15,170 nt of DNA from an uncultured Acidobacteriota bacterium (GTDB lineage Bacteria; Acidobacteriota; Terriglobia; Terriglobales; Acidobacteriaceae): positions 1 through 15,170 of the forward strand of contig CAILBQ010000759.1 in assembly GCA_903832475.1 (NCBI GenBank), written 5' to 3'. The position numbers and the translations under genes were made by a program. Below the pieces are notes generated by a model. The model did no database searches. It worked only from the letters and a program-made list of their open reading frames with translations, and was not told the origin of the DNA. This document shows positions 1-7,258 of this stretch, piece after piece; position 1 is the first letter of the stretch; each line of letters opens with the position of its first letter.

Positions 1-464
1 GAATCCTGGTTCGCCGTGCTGATCACCTTGAGCTTGCCGTCGGCCAGCACCAGCCACGCCCAGCCCGATCCAAACTGCTTCGCACCGGCTTCATTGAACG
101 CCTTCTTCAGTGCCTCGAAATCGCCAAAATCCGCCTTGATCTGGTCGGCAATCGCCCCGGTCGGCTCGCCGCCGATCCCTTCGCTTCCCACCGGTCCCAT
201 AATGGTCCAGAAAAGGGAATGATTCGAATGGCCGCCTCCGTTATTGCGCACCGCGCCCTTAATATCGTCAGGCACCGAAGCCAGGTCGCGAATCAGATCA
301 TCGATCGGCTTCGCTGCTAGATCAGGATGATTGGCCAGCGCTGCATTCACATTGTTCACATACGCCGCGTGATGCTTGTCATGATGAAACTTCATCGTCT
401 CCGCATCGATAAAAGGCTCGAGGGCGGCATAGTCATAGGGTAGAGCTGGAACTTCATAAGCCAT
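1..464 (-). CDS. sodA: Superoxide dismutase, Mn-type (C-terminus outside window)
   Basis: Converts superoxide to hydrogen peroxide and oxygen, probably in the cytoplasm because no signal peptide is seen. The 154 visible codons start MAYEVPALPYDYAAL and cover the N-terminal helical hairpin and the start of the alpha/beta domain. Visible metal ligands are H27 (in KFHHDKHH) and H82 (in GGGHSNHSLFW). The two C-terminal ligands, Asp and His of the DxWEH motif, lie beyond the left edge. The GGGH motif and the Gln in STANQD (Q153, equivalent to E. coli SodA Q146) are typical of manganese rather than iron enzymes; metal choice is inferred. The ATG at 464-462 is preceded by GGAGGAGAG (480-472) with a 7-nt spacer, a strong ribosome site. 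The gene is divergent from the carbon operon and looks unrelated to it. Confidence 0.95.
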   Translation of the reverse strand, partial: MAYEVPALPYDYAALEPFIDAETMKFHHDKHHAAYVNNVNAALANHPDLAAKPIDDLIRDLASVPDDIKGAVRNNGGGHSNHSLFWTIMGPVGSEGIGGEPTGAIADQIKADFGDFEALKKAFNEAGAKQFGSGWAWLVLADGKLKVISTANQD

Positions 465-798
465 TGGGGTTCTCTCCTCCTCATGGATTGTACTGGGCGG
501 CTGCCGGTTCGGTGTGGGCTCAATCGACCACCCTCCAGCCTGCCGCCGGGGTTGAATGCTGCTGCTCGGAATCGAAAATCGCTCCCGACCCGGCTTGGTC
601 AAATCGCAGCGGCCCAACAAATCCTCTTCGGATTTCGGCCCGCAAGATGCTATTCCATAGATGCAGCTATTCTCAGGAAGGTACGTAGAACTTAAACGTA
701 ACTTCTGACTTCTTTCGTTCATCAGACCCACAGGCGCACAAAAATTCATCGTCTGTTCGGTATCCAACGTGTTCAATACAGAAGAATGAGGTCAGATT
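465..798. other. Divergent intergenic region between sodA and the GH15 gene
   Basis: This 334-base stretch should hold the promoters of both divergent genes. No convincing sigma-70 pair was found on either strand. On the minus strand TACAAT lies about 22 nt from the sodA start, but it has no -35 at normal spacing and would place transcription start at the Shine-Dalgarno sequence. The sodA ribosome site occupies 472-480. A GAGG at 788-791 sits 7 nt before the TTG proposed as the GH15 start. Two short ORFs here lack recognisable products and are not called. No repeat or RNA gene is visible. Confidence 0.6.
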
Positions 799-3291
799 TT
801 GATTCAGGATTCGATGCTGGCAAGCTCGCCCGACACCCTGTACCGTTGGCTCGAACAGCAAGGCGAGGCATTCGGCAACCCCGGCATGGAACCTCGCTGG
901 ACCTCCAGCGTCAAAGATGCTGTCGGCACCGCCTACTCCGCCTCCAGCCGCATCTGGTTCACGGTTTCTCACGGAATTCTGAACGAAATCTACCACCCCA
1001 CCATTGACCACCCCCAGACCCGCGACATGGAGCTGCTGATCACCGACGGCTCCAGTTTCGTTCACGAAGAAAAGCGCGACCTCGTTCCCACCTTTGAATA
1101 CCTGCATAGCGAAGCGCTCGGCGTCCGCTACACCAATCGCGACCCCGACGGCCGCTATGAGTTGGTCAAAGAGATCGTCTGCGACCCCCACCACAGCGTA
1201 GTCCTGATGCATGTTCACCTCGAAGCCGGCCCCAACGGCAGCGAAGAATTCCTTGATTCCCTGCAGATTTACGCGCTGCTTGCCCCGCACATGGATGGCG
1301 GCGGCGCCGGCAACTCCGCCCGCGCCGTCGACGTCGCCGGCCGCAAGATCCTGGTCGCTTTCAAGAACCGCTGGACCCTCGCAATGGCCGCCGACTGCGG
1401 CTTCTCCCGCGTCTCCTGCGGCTTCGTCGGCTCCAGTGACGGATGGAACGACCTAACTGAAAATTTCCGTATGGACTGGGAGTTCGGCTCCGCCACGAAC
1501 GGCAACCTGGCCATCATGGGACAAGTAGACCTGTCCGGATCTCGCGATTTCACCATCGGCATCGGCATCGGAGACAGCCATCACTCCGCCCTCTCCAAAA
1601 CCATGGGCGCGCTCTCCATCCCCTTCGCACAGAACTCCGCCCGCTTCCTCGAACAATGGCAGCGCGCCGCCAGTCCCTATCGCCTCGCCTTCAAGTCCGG
1701 CGACCGCGGCCTGCTCATGCAGACCAGCCACAACATCCTGTTGGCCCACGAAGACAAGACCTACTCCGGCGCTTTCGTCGCCTCCGCCTCCATCCCCTGG
1801 GGCCAGGCCAAGAGCGACGACGACCTCGGCGGCTACCACCTTGTCTGGACCCGCGACATGGTGCAGACCGCAACCGCTCTTCTCGCCTGCGGCCGCGTCG
1901 ACACTGCCCGCCGCGCGTTGGTGTACCTCGCCTGTACCCAGCGCCCCGACGGCAGTTTTGCCCAGAATTTCTGGATCGACGGCCGGCCCTACTGGACCGG
2001 CGTTCAACTCGATGAAGTCGCCTTCCCCCTCATCCTCACCTGGCGTCTCTGGAAAGCCGGCGGCCTCGGCCAGTGGGACGTCTTTCCCTTCGTCGAACGC
2101 GCCGCCGGCTTCCTGGTCAAAAACGCACCCATCACCCACCAGGAGCGCTGGGAAGAAAACTCCGGCTACTCCCCCTCCACTCTCGCCGCTGTCATCGGCG
2201 GCCTCATCTGTGCCGCCGAAATCTGCCGCGACCACAAATCCGAAGAAATGGGCCTCTTCCTCGAAGAATTCGCCGATTGGATCGAGTCCCACCTCGAAGA
2301 CTGGACCGTCACCAACGACGGCGTCCTTCTTCCAGAAGTCAAACGCCATTACATGCGCATTCGCCCGCCCGAGACCGGAGACGCCCCCTCCCGCGAAGGC
2401 CCGGGTACCGAAAAAATTCACCTCTCCAATCGCCCGCCCAACACTCGCTACGAATTCGAAGCCCGAGAAATCGTCGACGCCGGCTTTCTCGAACTCGTCC
2501 GCTACGGCATCCGCAGCGCCGACGATCCGCTCATGGTCGACAGCCTCAAGGTGGTCGACGCTGTCCTCAAGCGCGATCTCCCGCAGGGCGTGGGCTGGCT
2601 CCGCTACAACTGGGACGGCTACGGCCAGCGCGCCGATGGCGGACCCTACAAAGGCACAGGCCAGGGCCGCGTCTGGCCCCTCCTTACCGGTGAGCGAGCC
2701 CACTATGAACTCGCCGCTGGCCATGACATCACCGCCCTCATCAAGACCTACGAAGGCTACGCCACCGCCGGCAACATGCTTCCCGAGCAGGTCTGGGACG
2801 AGCCCGACATGCCCCTTCGCCACCTCACCTACGGTGGCCCCGCCGGATCAGCCTGCCCACTCGTCTGGGCCCACGCCGAATACCTCAAGCTGCTCCGCTC
2901 CGCCGTCGACGGCCGCGTCTTTGACCGTATCGAACCCGTCTTCAAGCGCTATGGGCGATTTAAGTCGGAACACGACCACGCCCGCTCTTCCCACCACGGC
3001 CGCGGACACGAAAAATGCATCGAGATGTTCAGCCTGCGCCGTCCTATTCAGATCATCCCTCCCATGGCCTCGCTTCGTATCCTTGATGACAAGAGATTCA
3101 ATGTCCTCTGGACTGAGGACAACTGGGCCAATTCCAAAACGACCGAGGCGCGCAATATCGGGAGCGCCGGCTTCGCAGCCGACATCGTTCCTGCCCAGTT
3201 ACCCGAAGGTGCTGAGCTATCATTGACTTTCTTCTGGCCAGACGAAAACCGCTGGCTTGGCCGCAATTACACGATTCGTATCCAGGAGTAG
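799..3291 (+). CDS. GH15 family glucoamylase / glucodextranase-like enzyme
   Basis: Inverting exo-hydrolase expected to release glucose from the non-reducing ends of alpha-glucans. The 830 residues read as an N-terminal glucodextranase-type beta-sandwich (about 15-290), an (alpha/alpha)6 GH15 barrel (about 300-740) and a small C-terminal beta domain (about 745-830). VWTRDMVQ at 349-356 is a substrate-site motif. E452 in RWEENSGYSP fits the general acid and E663 in MLPEQVWDEP fits the general base. There is no signal peptide, so it probably acts on intracellular glycogen or imported maltodextrin. The TTG at 799 has GAGG 7 nt upstream; an ATG at 814 with AGGA only 4 nt away is the alternative, shortening the protein by five residues. 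The gene ends 166 bp before tkt, so co-transcription is possible but unproven. Starch-type versus dextran-type specificity cannot be told from sequence. Confidence 0.93.
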   Translation: MIQDSMLASSPDTLYRWLEQQGEAFGNPGMEPRWTSSVKDAVGTAYSASSRIWFTVSHGILNEIYHPTIDHPQTRDMELLITDGSSFVHEEKRDLVPTFEYLHSEALGVRYTNRDPDGRYELVKEIVCDPHHSVVLMHVHLEAGPNGSEEFLDSLQIYALLAPHMDGGGAGNSARAVDVAGRKILVAFKNRWTLAMAADCGFSRVSCGFVGSSDGWNDLTENFRMDWEFGSATNGNLAIMGQVDLSGSRDFTIGIGIGDSHHSALSKTMGALSIPFAQNSARFLEQWQRAASPYRLAFKSGDRGLLMQTSHNILLAHEDKTYSGAFVASASIPWGQAKSDDDLGGYHLVWTRDMVQTATALLACGRVDTARRALVYLACTQRPDGSFAQNFWIDGRPYWTGVQLDEVAFPLILTWRLWKAGGLGQWDVFPFVERAAGFLVKNAPITHQERWEENSGYSPSTLAAVIGGLICAAEICRDHKSEEMGLFLEEFADWIESHLEDWTVTNDGVLLPEVKRHYMRIRPPETGDAPSREGPGTEKIHLSNRPPNTRYEFEAREIVDAGFLELVRYGIRSADDPLMVDSLKVVDAVLKRDLPQGVGWLRYNWDGYGQRADGGPYKGTGQGRVWPLLTGERAHYELAAGHDITALIKTYEGYATAGNMLPEQVWDEPDMPLRHLTYGGPAGSACPLVWAHAEYLKLLRSAVDGRVFDRIEPVFKRYGRFKSEHDHARSSHHGRGHEKCIEMFSLRRPIQIIPPMASLRILDDKRFNVLWTEDNWANSKTTEARNIGSAGFAADIVPAQLPEGAELSLTFFWPDENRWLGRNYTIRIQE

Positions 3292-3384
3292 TGAGGAACA
3301 GTCCTGAGCCTCGACTCGAAAAAATCGCTCCACAGCGTCCGGAACTGTCTCGGATTCGCGCAGAATCCCCGCGCAACAGCGCCC

Positions 3385-3396
3385 ATTTCGCGAAAT
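3385..3396. promoter_or_regulatory. 12-bp perfect palindrome upstream of tkt, possible operator
   Basis: ATTTCGCGAAAT is identical to its reverse complement and lies 61 bases before the tkt start codon, in the 166-bp gap after the GH15 gene. Its size and position suit a dimeric repressor site. No second copy was noticed in the window, and no regulator is encoded nearby. It could also be chance; function is not shown. Confidence 0.3.
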
Positions 3397-3457
3397 ACGA
3401 CTCTCCGCTATCGACGACTCGACACACCACGTCGCTTACGAAAGGAACTCCCAGCTT

Positions 3458-5455
3458 ATGCCTGAAATCGCCGCCAATGTTGCCCAGCTCTCGATCGATA
3501 CCCTCCGCATCCTGGCCATCGACACCGTAGAAAAGGCCAAGAATGGCCATCCCGGCGCTCCCGTCGCCCTCGCTCCCGCTGGCTTCGTGCTCTTCCACGA
3601 CGTGATGAAGCACAATCCGTCGAACTCCTACTGGGCCAATCGCGATCGCTTCGTCCTCTCCAATGGCCATGCCTCGCCACTCATCTACGGCTTGCTTCAC
3701 CTCAGCGGATACAAGCTCTCTCTTGACGACCTCAAGAGTTTTCGCCAATGGGAGTCGAAGACGCCCGGCCATCCCGAGTACAGCCACACCGACGGCGTCG
3801 AAGTCACCACCGGACCCCTCGGACAGGGTTTCGCCATGGCCGTCGGCCTGGCCATCGCCGAAAAGCACCTCGGCGCGCTCTATAACAAGCCCGGCTACGA
3901 CATCATCAACCACTTCACCTACGGCATCATGGGCGACGGCGACATGATGGAAGGCGTCACCCACGAGGCCGCCTCGCTCGCCGGAACCCTTGGCTTGGGC
4001 AAGCTCATCTTTCTCTATGACGACAACCTCATCTCGCTCGACGGCCCTACCGAGCTCAGCTTCACTGAAAATGTCTATGCCCGATACGAGGCCTACGGCT
4101 GGCAGGTCCTGCGCGTTCAGGATGGCAACAATACCGCCGCCATCGAAGCCGCCATCAGGCAGGCTCAGGCCGAAACCTCCAAACCCACCCTCATCGGCCT
4201 GCGCACCATCATCGGCTACGGCACCCCGAAAGCCGGCACCAACAAGGTCCACGGCGAGGCTCTCGGCGCCGAGGCCACCATCGCCACCAAGAAGTTCTTC
4301 GGCTTCCCTGAGGACAAGAGCTTTTACATCCCCGACGAAGCCCTCGCCACCTGGCGCGAAGCCGTCGACCACGGCAAGAAGTACGAAGCCGAGTGGAACG
4401 AGCTCTTCGCCAAATACAAGGCCGAATACCCCGACCTCGCCGCCGAGTTCGAGCGCACCTGGGCCAACAAGCGCAAAGACGGATGGGAAAAATCTATCCC
4501 GTCCTTTCCTGCAGGCAAGCCCATGGCTACCCGCACCGCTGGAGGCACCGTCCTCAACGCCCTCGAAAAGAGCGTTCCCGAGCTCTTCGGAGGCGCGGCC
4601 GACCTCACCAGTTCCACCAAAACCATCTTCAAGGACAGCCCCAGCTTCCACGTCGACCCCACCGGCCGCAACGTCTTCTGGGGCGTCCGCGAATTCGCCA
4701 TGTGCGCCGCCGTCAACGGCATCGCCGCCCACGGCGGACTCATCCCCTTCGGCTCGACCTTCTTCGTCTTTTCGGACTATTGCAAACCCGCCCTGCGCCT
4801 GGCCGCCATCATGCAGAGCCACTCGCTCTTCGTCTACACCCACGACTCAGTCGCAGTCGGCGGCGACGGCCCTACCCATGAGCCCATCGAACACCTCATG
4901 GCCCTCCGCGCCGTCCCGCAGTTCACCGACTTCCGCCCCGCCGACGCCAATGAAACCGCCGCCTGCTGGCGCCTGGCCATCGAGCGCGATAGCCCGTCTT
5001 TCATGGCGCTCAGCCGCCAGGACATTCCCGTCCTCGACCCCGACAAGCTCGACATCTATGCCGGTGTCAGCAAGGGCGGCTACGTCGTTGAAGACGCTCC
5101 CAACGCGCAAGTCGTTATCCTCTCGACCGGCGCAGAAGTCTGGCAGGCCCTCGACGGTGCCAAGCTGCTGAAAGAGTCCGGCATCGCCGCCCGCGTCGTC
5201 TCTCTGCCTAGCTGGAAGATCTTCGATGAACAGTCGCCCGAATATCGCGACTCCATCCTCCTCCCCGGCATTCCCAAGCTGGCCATCGAAGCCGGTTCTC
5301 CTCTGGGCTGGTGGAAGTACCTCACCGGCAGCAAAGGCGACGTCATCGGCCTGGAACGCTTCGGCGCCTCCGCCCCCGGCGACATCGTCCTCAAAGAACT
5401 CGGCTTTACCGGCGAAAACGTAGCCGCCAAAGCTAAGGCCCTCCTCGGCAAGTAG
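3458..5455 (+). CDS. tkt: Transketolase
   Basis: Thiamine-diphosphate enzyme that moves two-carbon ketol units between sugar phosphates in the non-oxidative pentose phosphate pathway, linking it to glycolysis. At 665 residues it is the normal bacterial length. Domains run in the usual order: ThDP-binding PP domain (about 1-330), Pyr domain (about 350-525) and C-terminal domain (about 540-665). GHPGAP at 30-35, the ThDP/Mg motif GDGDMMEG at 159-166, SLDGPTELS, and E412 in GVREFAMCAA (equivalent to E. coli E411, which activates the cofactor) are all present. ATG start with AAAGGA 11 nt upstream, a slightly long spacer. It is the first gene of the pentose phosphate block; the GH15 gene lies upstream and the repeat-flanked four-helix gene follows 44 bp downstream. 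Confidence 0.97.
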   Translation: MPEIAANVAQLSIDTLRILAIDTVEKAKNGHPGAPVALAPAGFVLFHDVMKHNPSNSYWANRDRFVLSNGHASPLIYGLLHLSGYKLSLDDLKSFRQWESKTPGHPEYSHTDGVEVTTGPLGQGFAMAVGLAIAEKHLGALYNKPGYDIINHFTYGIMGDGDMMEGVTHEAASLAGTLGLGKLIFLYDDNLISLDGPTELSFTENVYARYEAYGWQVLRVQDGNNTAAIEAAIRQAQAETSKPTLIGLRTIIGYGTPKAGTNKVHGEALGAEATIATKKFFGFPEDKSFYIPDEALATWREAVDHGKKYEAEWNELFAKYKAEYPDLAAEFERTWANKRKDGWEKSIPSFPAGKPMATRTAGGTVLNALEKSVPELFGGAADLTSSTKTIFKDSPSFHVDPTGRNVFWGVREFAMCAAVNGIAAHGGLIPFGSTFFVFSDYCKPALRLAAIMQSHSLFVYTHDSVAVGGDGPTHEPIEHLMALRAVPQFTDFRPADANETAACWRLAIERDSPSFMALSRQDIPVLDPDKLDIYAGVSKGGYVVEDAPNAQVVILSTGAEVWQALDGAKLLKESGIAARVVSLPSWKIFDEQSPEYRDSILLPGIPKLAIEAGSPLGWWKYLTGSKGDVIGLERFGASAPGDIVLKELGFTGENVAAKAKALLGK

Positions 5456-5463
5456 GCCGAGCA

Positions 5464-5490
5464 GGCAGTGAACAGTGGGCAGTGAACAGG
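5464..5490 (+). repeat. Heptamer array, AGTGRRC family, left flank of four-helix gene
   Basis: Three head-to-tail 7-bp units occupy 5467-5487: AGTGAAC, then AGTGGGC, then AGTGAAC again. The 12-mer GGCAGTGAACAG therefore occurs twice, 14 bp apart (5464 and 5478). The array starts 8 bp after the tkt stop and merges into the ribosome site of the next gene. The same family appears in opposite orientation at 5866-5914 and 7271-7298. Confidence 0.85.
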
Positions 5491-5499
5491 AAGGCAGCC

Positions 5500-5868
5500 A
5501 TGGTTCAATCATTTCGCGATTTGGTCGTTTGGCAAAAAGCGATGAAGCTCACTGTTCGTGTCTACGAACTAACCAAAGATTTTCCTCGAGAAGAGACGTA
5601 CGGATTGAGTAGTCAAATGCGGAGATCTGCCGTCTCCATTCCGAGCAACATTGCGGAAGGTACGGGCAGATCGAAGACTCCAGAATTAAGGCAATTCCTG
5701 AACATCGCGAGAGGCTCTAACTGCGAACTTCAAACACAGCTCATCATCGCCAAAGAACTGAACTTTGCAAATTCAGATCGGCTGGAAGAAGCCGAACAAC
5801 TTACTCACGAAGTGGGCAGAATGATCTTCACCATGCTGGATAAGCTGGGTCAAAGCAAGACTCACTGA
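5500..5868 (+). CDS. Four-helix-bundle protein, S23 / 23S rRNA IVP family
   Basis: Small 122-residue protein matching the four-helix-bundle family first described from ORFs in 23S rRNA intervening sequences; its biochemical role is not established. Family signatures are FRDLVVWQKAMKL near the start, SQMRRSAVSIPSNIAEG in the middle, and ELRQFLNIARGSNCEL. ATG at 5500 is chosen because AGGAAGG sits just upstream and FRDLVVWQKA then lies at the usual N-terminal place; a GTG at 5482 would begin inside the repeat. Base use differs from its neighbours: many A/T-ending codons and visibly lower GC. It interrupts an otherwise metabolic operon and is bracketed by inverted heptamer arrays; its own TGA stop lies inside a heptamer (5866-5872). 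Recent acquisition is inferred. Relatives include the Avd protein of diversity-generating retroelements, but no reverse transcriptase is present here. Confidence 0.9.
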   Translation: MVQSFRDLVVWQKAMKLTVRVYELTKDFPREETYGLSSQMRRSAVSIPSNIAEGTGRSKTPELRQFLNIARGSNCELQTQLIIAKELNFANSDRLEEAEQLTHEVGRMIFTMLDKLGQSKTH

Positions 5869-5914
5869 CACTGGTCACTGTCCACTGTTAACCGTCCACT
5901 ACTCACAGTTCACT
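5866..5914 (-). repeat. Heptamer array, AGTGRAC family, right flank of four-helix gene
   Basis: Read on the minus strand from 5914 down, successive 7-bp units are AGTGAAC, TGTGAGT, AGTGGAC, GGTTAAC, AGTGGAC, AGTGACC and AGTGTCA. Units vary but keep the 7-bp register. Orientation is opposite to the array at 5464-5490, so the four-helix gene is flanked by inverted arrays. The array overlaps that gene's stop codon and ends 8 nt before the rpiB start. Confidence 0.8.
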
Positions 5915-5922
5915 GGTGCCCC

Positions 5923-6387
5923 ATGAAACTCGTAATCGGTTCCGACCACGCCGGCTACCTCCTCAAAGAGGACGTCCGCGCCTATCTCGCCACCAAGGGT
6001 CACGAAGTTGTCGACCTAGGCGTCCACTCCACTGTCCCGTCCGACTATCCGGACGCCGCGGAAGCCGTAGGCGACGCCATCAACGCCGGCGTGGCCGACA
6101 AGGGCATCCTCATCTGCGGCTCCGGCGTCGGTGTCTGTGTCGCCGCCAACAAGATCCCCGGCATCCGCGCCGGCATGTGCCATGACCACTACTCCGCCCA
6201 CCAGGGCGTCGAACACGACCAGATGAACGTCCTCGTCGTCGGAGCCCGCGTCATCGGCGTCGAAACCGCCCACGACGTCGCCGACGCCTTCCTCGCCGCT
6301 CACTTCGTCGCGACCGAAGAACGCTTCGTTCGCCGCTACAACAAGCTACTCGCCATCGAAGCCAAGTACTCCAAAGCCGCGCCGTAA
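5923..6387 (+). CDS. rpiB: Ribose-5-phosphate isomerase B
   Basis: Interconverts ribulose-5-phosphate and ribose-5-phosphate, joining the oxidative and non-oxidative pentose phosphate branches. The 154 residues match the RpiB/LacAB family. Visible residues are IGSDHAG at 5-11 (phosphate/substrate region), C65 in LICGSGVGVCVAANK (the proton-transfer cysteine of E. coli-type enzymes, replaced by Glu in the mycobacterial type), and H98 in GVEHDQMN, with N102 next to it. The start is fixed by the canonical MKLVIGSDHAG N-terminus. The ribosome site is poor (GGTG only), because the heptamer array runs to within 8 nt of the ATG. The gene should act directly on the product of gnd. LacAB-type galactose isomerase is less likely given the pentose phosphate neighbours. 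Confidence 0.96.
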   Translation: MKLVIGSDHAGYLLKEDVRAYLATKGHEVVDLGVHSTVPSDYPDAAEAVGDAINAGVADKGILICGSGVGVCVAANKIPGIRAGMCHDHYSAHQGVEHDQMNVLVVGARVIGVETAHDVADAFLAAHFVATEERFVRRYNKLLAIEAKYSKAAP

Positions 6388-6617
6388 CAAACTTGCCTTT
6401 GCTGTTGCCGTTGCTTTTCTTGCTGTCATTCCCAAAGGGAATCTGCTGTTGCTTTTTCTCTTGCTTTTCTTTCTGTCATTCCCGAAGGGAATCTGCTGTT
6501 GCTTTTTCTCTTGCTTTTCTTTCTGTCATTCCCGAAGGGAATCTGCTGTTGCTTTTCTTGCTGTTATCCCCAAACGGAATCTGCTCCTTGACGTAGAACC
6601 GAACAAGGCAACGCGCC
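6388..6617. repeat. 50-bp direct repeats with REP-like palindrome
   Basis: This spacer is pyrimidine-rich on the plus strand and holds a 50-bp unit repeated in tandem. CTGTCATTCCC starts at 6423, 6473 and 6523, exactly 50 bp apart, and a degenerate fourth copy begins at 6561, 38 bp later. Each unit contains a short hairpin of ATTCCC, a 3-nt loop and GGGAAT (6428-6442, 6478-6492, 6528-6542), followed by ATCTGCTGTTGCTTTT. The first copy has loop AAA, the next two GAA. The palindrome plus trailing ATCTGC resembles dispersed REP-like elements. Because 50 is not a multiple of three, the ORFs that cross it change frame at each repeat and are not genes. A weak AAGG (6605-6608) for the next gene lies after the array. 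Confidence 0.85.
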
Positions 6618-7250
6618 ATGACCATCGAACCACCCCAATTCGACGCCATCCTCTTCGACGTCGGCGGTGTCATGCTCACCAACGGCTGGGACCACAAGGA
6701 ACGCGCCGCGGTTCTCGACAGCTTCGGCATCACCGGCCCGGCCCGCGACGAGATCGAAGCCCGCCACGTCGCCCCCTACGACGCACTCGAGCGCGACTTC
6801 ATCACCGTCGACACGTTCCTCGAACAGGCCATCTTCTTCGAGCCCCGCGCCTTCACTCCCGCCGAGTTCCTCGAAGCCATGAAGCTGCAGTCCCAGCCCA
6901 TCCCGGACAACGCTCAGGGAATCCTTGCCGAAGTTGCCGCATCAGACAAATGGATCACCGGTGTGCTCAACAACGAGTCCCGCATCCTGCATGAATACCG
7001 CATGGAAAAATTCGGCTTGGGCAAATATCTCGATGTGCAGTTCAGTTCGCCCTACATGGCCCTGCGCAAGCCCGAACCGGCCATCTACAAGCGCGCCCTC
7101 GACATCCTCGGCGTCCCCGGTGATCGCGTGATCTTCATCGACGACCGCGACAACAACACCCAGGCAGCCGCAGCCGCAGGCATGCACGCCATCCAGTTCA
7201 CCGGCGAAGAAAAACTCCGCCGGGATCTGAAGCAGTTGGAAATTCTCTAA
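6618..7250 (+). CDS. HAD-superfamily phosphatase (subclass IA, DxGGV type)
   Basis: Probable small-molecule phosphatase of 210 residues. HAD motifs in order: nucleophile D14 in ILFDVGGVML, a Ser/Asn-containing motif II region around GVLNNES, K151 in LRKPEPAIYKRA, and the acidic pair D175/D176 in FIDDRDNN. The helical cap lies between about 20 and 95. The usual general acid/base Asp two residues after the nucleophile is Gly (G16), as in the DxGGV/DxGNV branch that includes E. coli YihX, an alpha-glucose-1-phosphate phosphatase. That makes sugar-phosphate hydrolysis in glycogen or glucose metabolism a fair guess, but the substrate is not shown. ATG start with AAGG 9 nt upstream, a modest site. 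It lies between rpiB and gnd on the same strand. Confidence 0.9.
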   Translation: MTIEPPQFDAILFDVGGVMLTNGWDHKERAAVLDSFGITGPARDEIEARHVAPYDALERDFITVDTFLEQAIFFEPRAFTPAEFLEAMKLQSQPIPDNAQGILAEVAASDKWITGVLNNESRILHEYRMEKFGLGKYLDVQFSSPYMALRKPEPAIYKRALDILGVPGDRVIFIDDRDNNTQAAAAAGMHAIQFTGEEKLRRDLKQLEIL

Positions 7251-7258
7251 GCGACTCG

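Noticed and set aside
464..695. Short plus-strand ORFs in the sodA-GH15 intergenic region
   Set aside because: One starts within the sodA start codon on the opposite strand; neither has a recognisable product or convincing ribosome site.
673..1290. 205-codon minus-strand ORF overlapping the start of GH15
   Set aside because: Antisense to conserved GH15 N-terminal sequence; Gly/Val/Ala-rich with no recognisable domain.
1453..2823. 456-codon minus-strand ORF inside the GH15 gene
   Set aside because: It lies wholly antisense to a gene with clear family motifs, has a Gly/Ala/Val/Asp-rich translation typical of the complement of C/G-ending codons, and matches no recognisable protein.
3098..4843. 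581-codon minus-strand ORF across the end of GH15 and tkt
   Set aside because: Shadow of two well-supported plus-strand genes; it crosses their boundary and its composition is an artefact of high-GC codon use.
5500..5868. Four-helix gene as Avd of a diversity-generating retroelement
   Set aside because: No reverse transcriptase, template repeat or variable repeat is visible nearby; the sequence fits the stand-alone S23/IVP-type family better.
6423..6580. Possible CRISPR array
   Set aside because: The whole 50-bp unit is repeated, including what would be spacers, and no cas genes are present.
6393..6596. Cys/Phe/Leu-rich ORFs that look like a small membrane protein
   Set aside because: They are translations of the 50-bp repeat. 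The period is not a multiple of three, so each copy is read in a new frame, which is inconsistent with selection for a protein.
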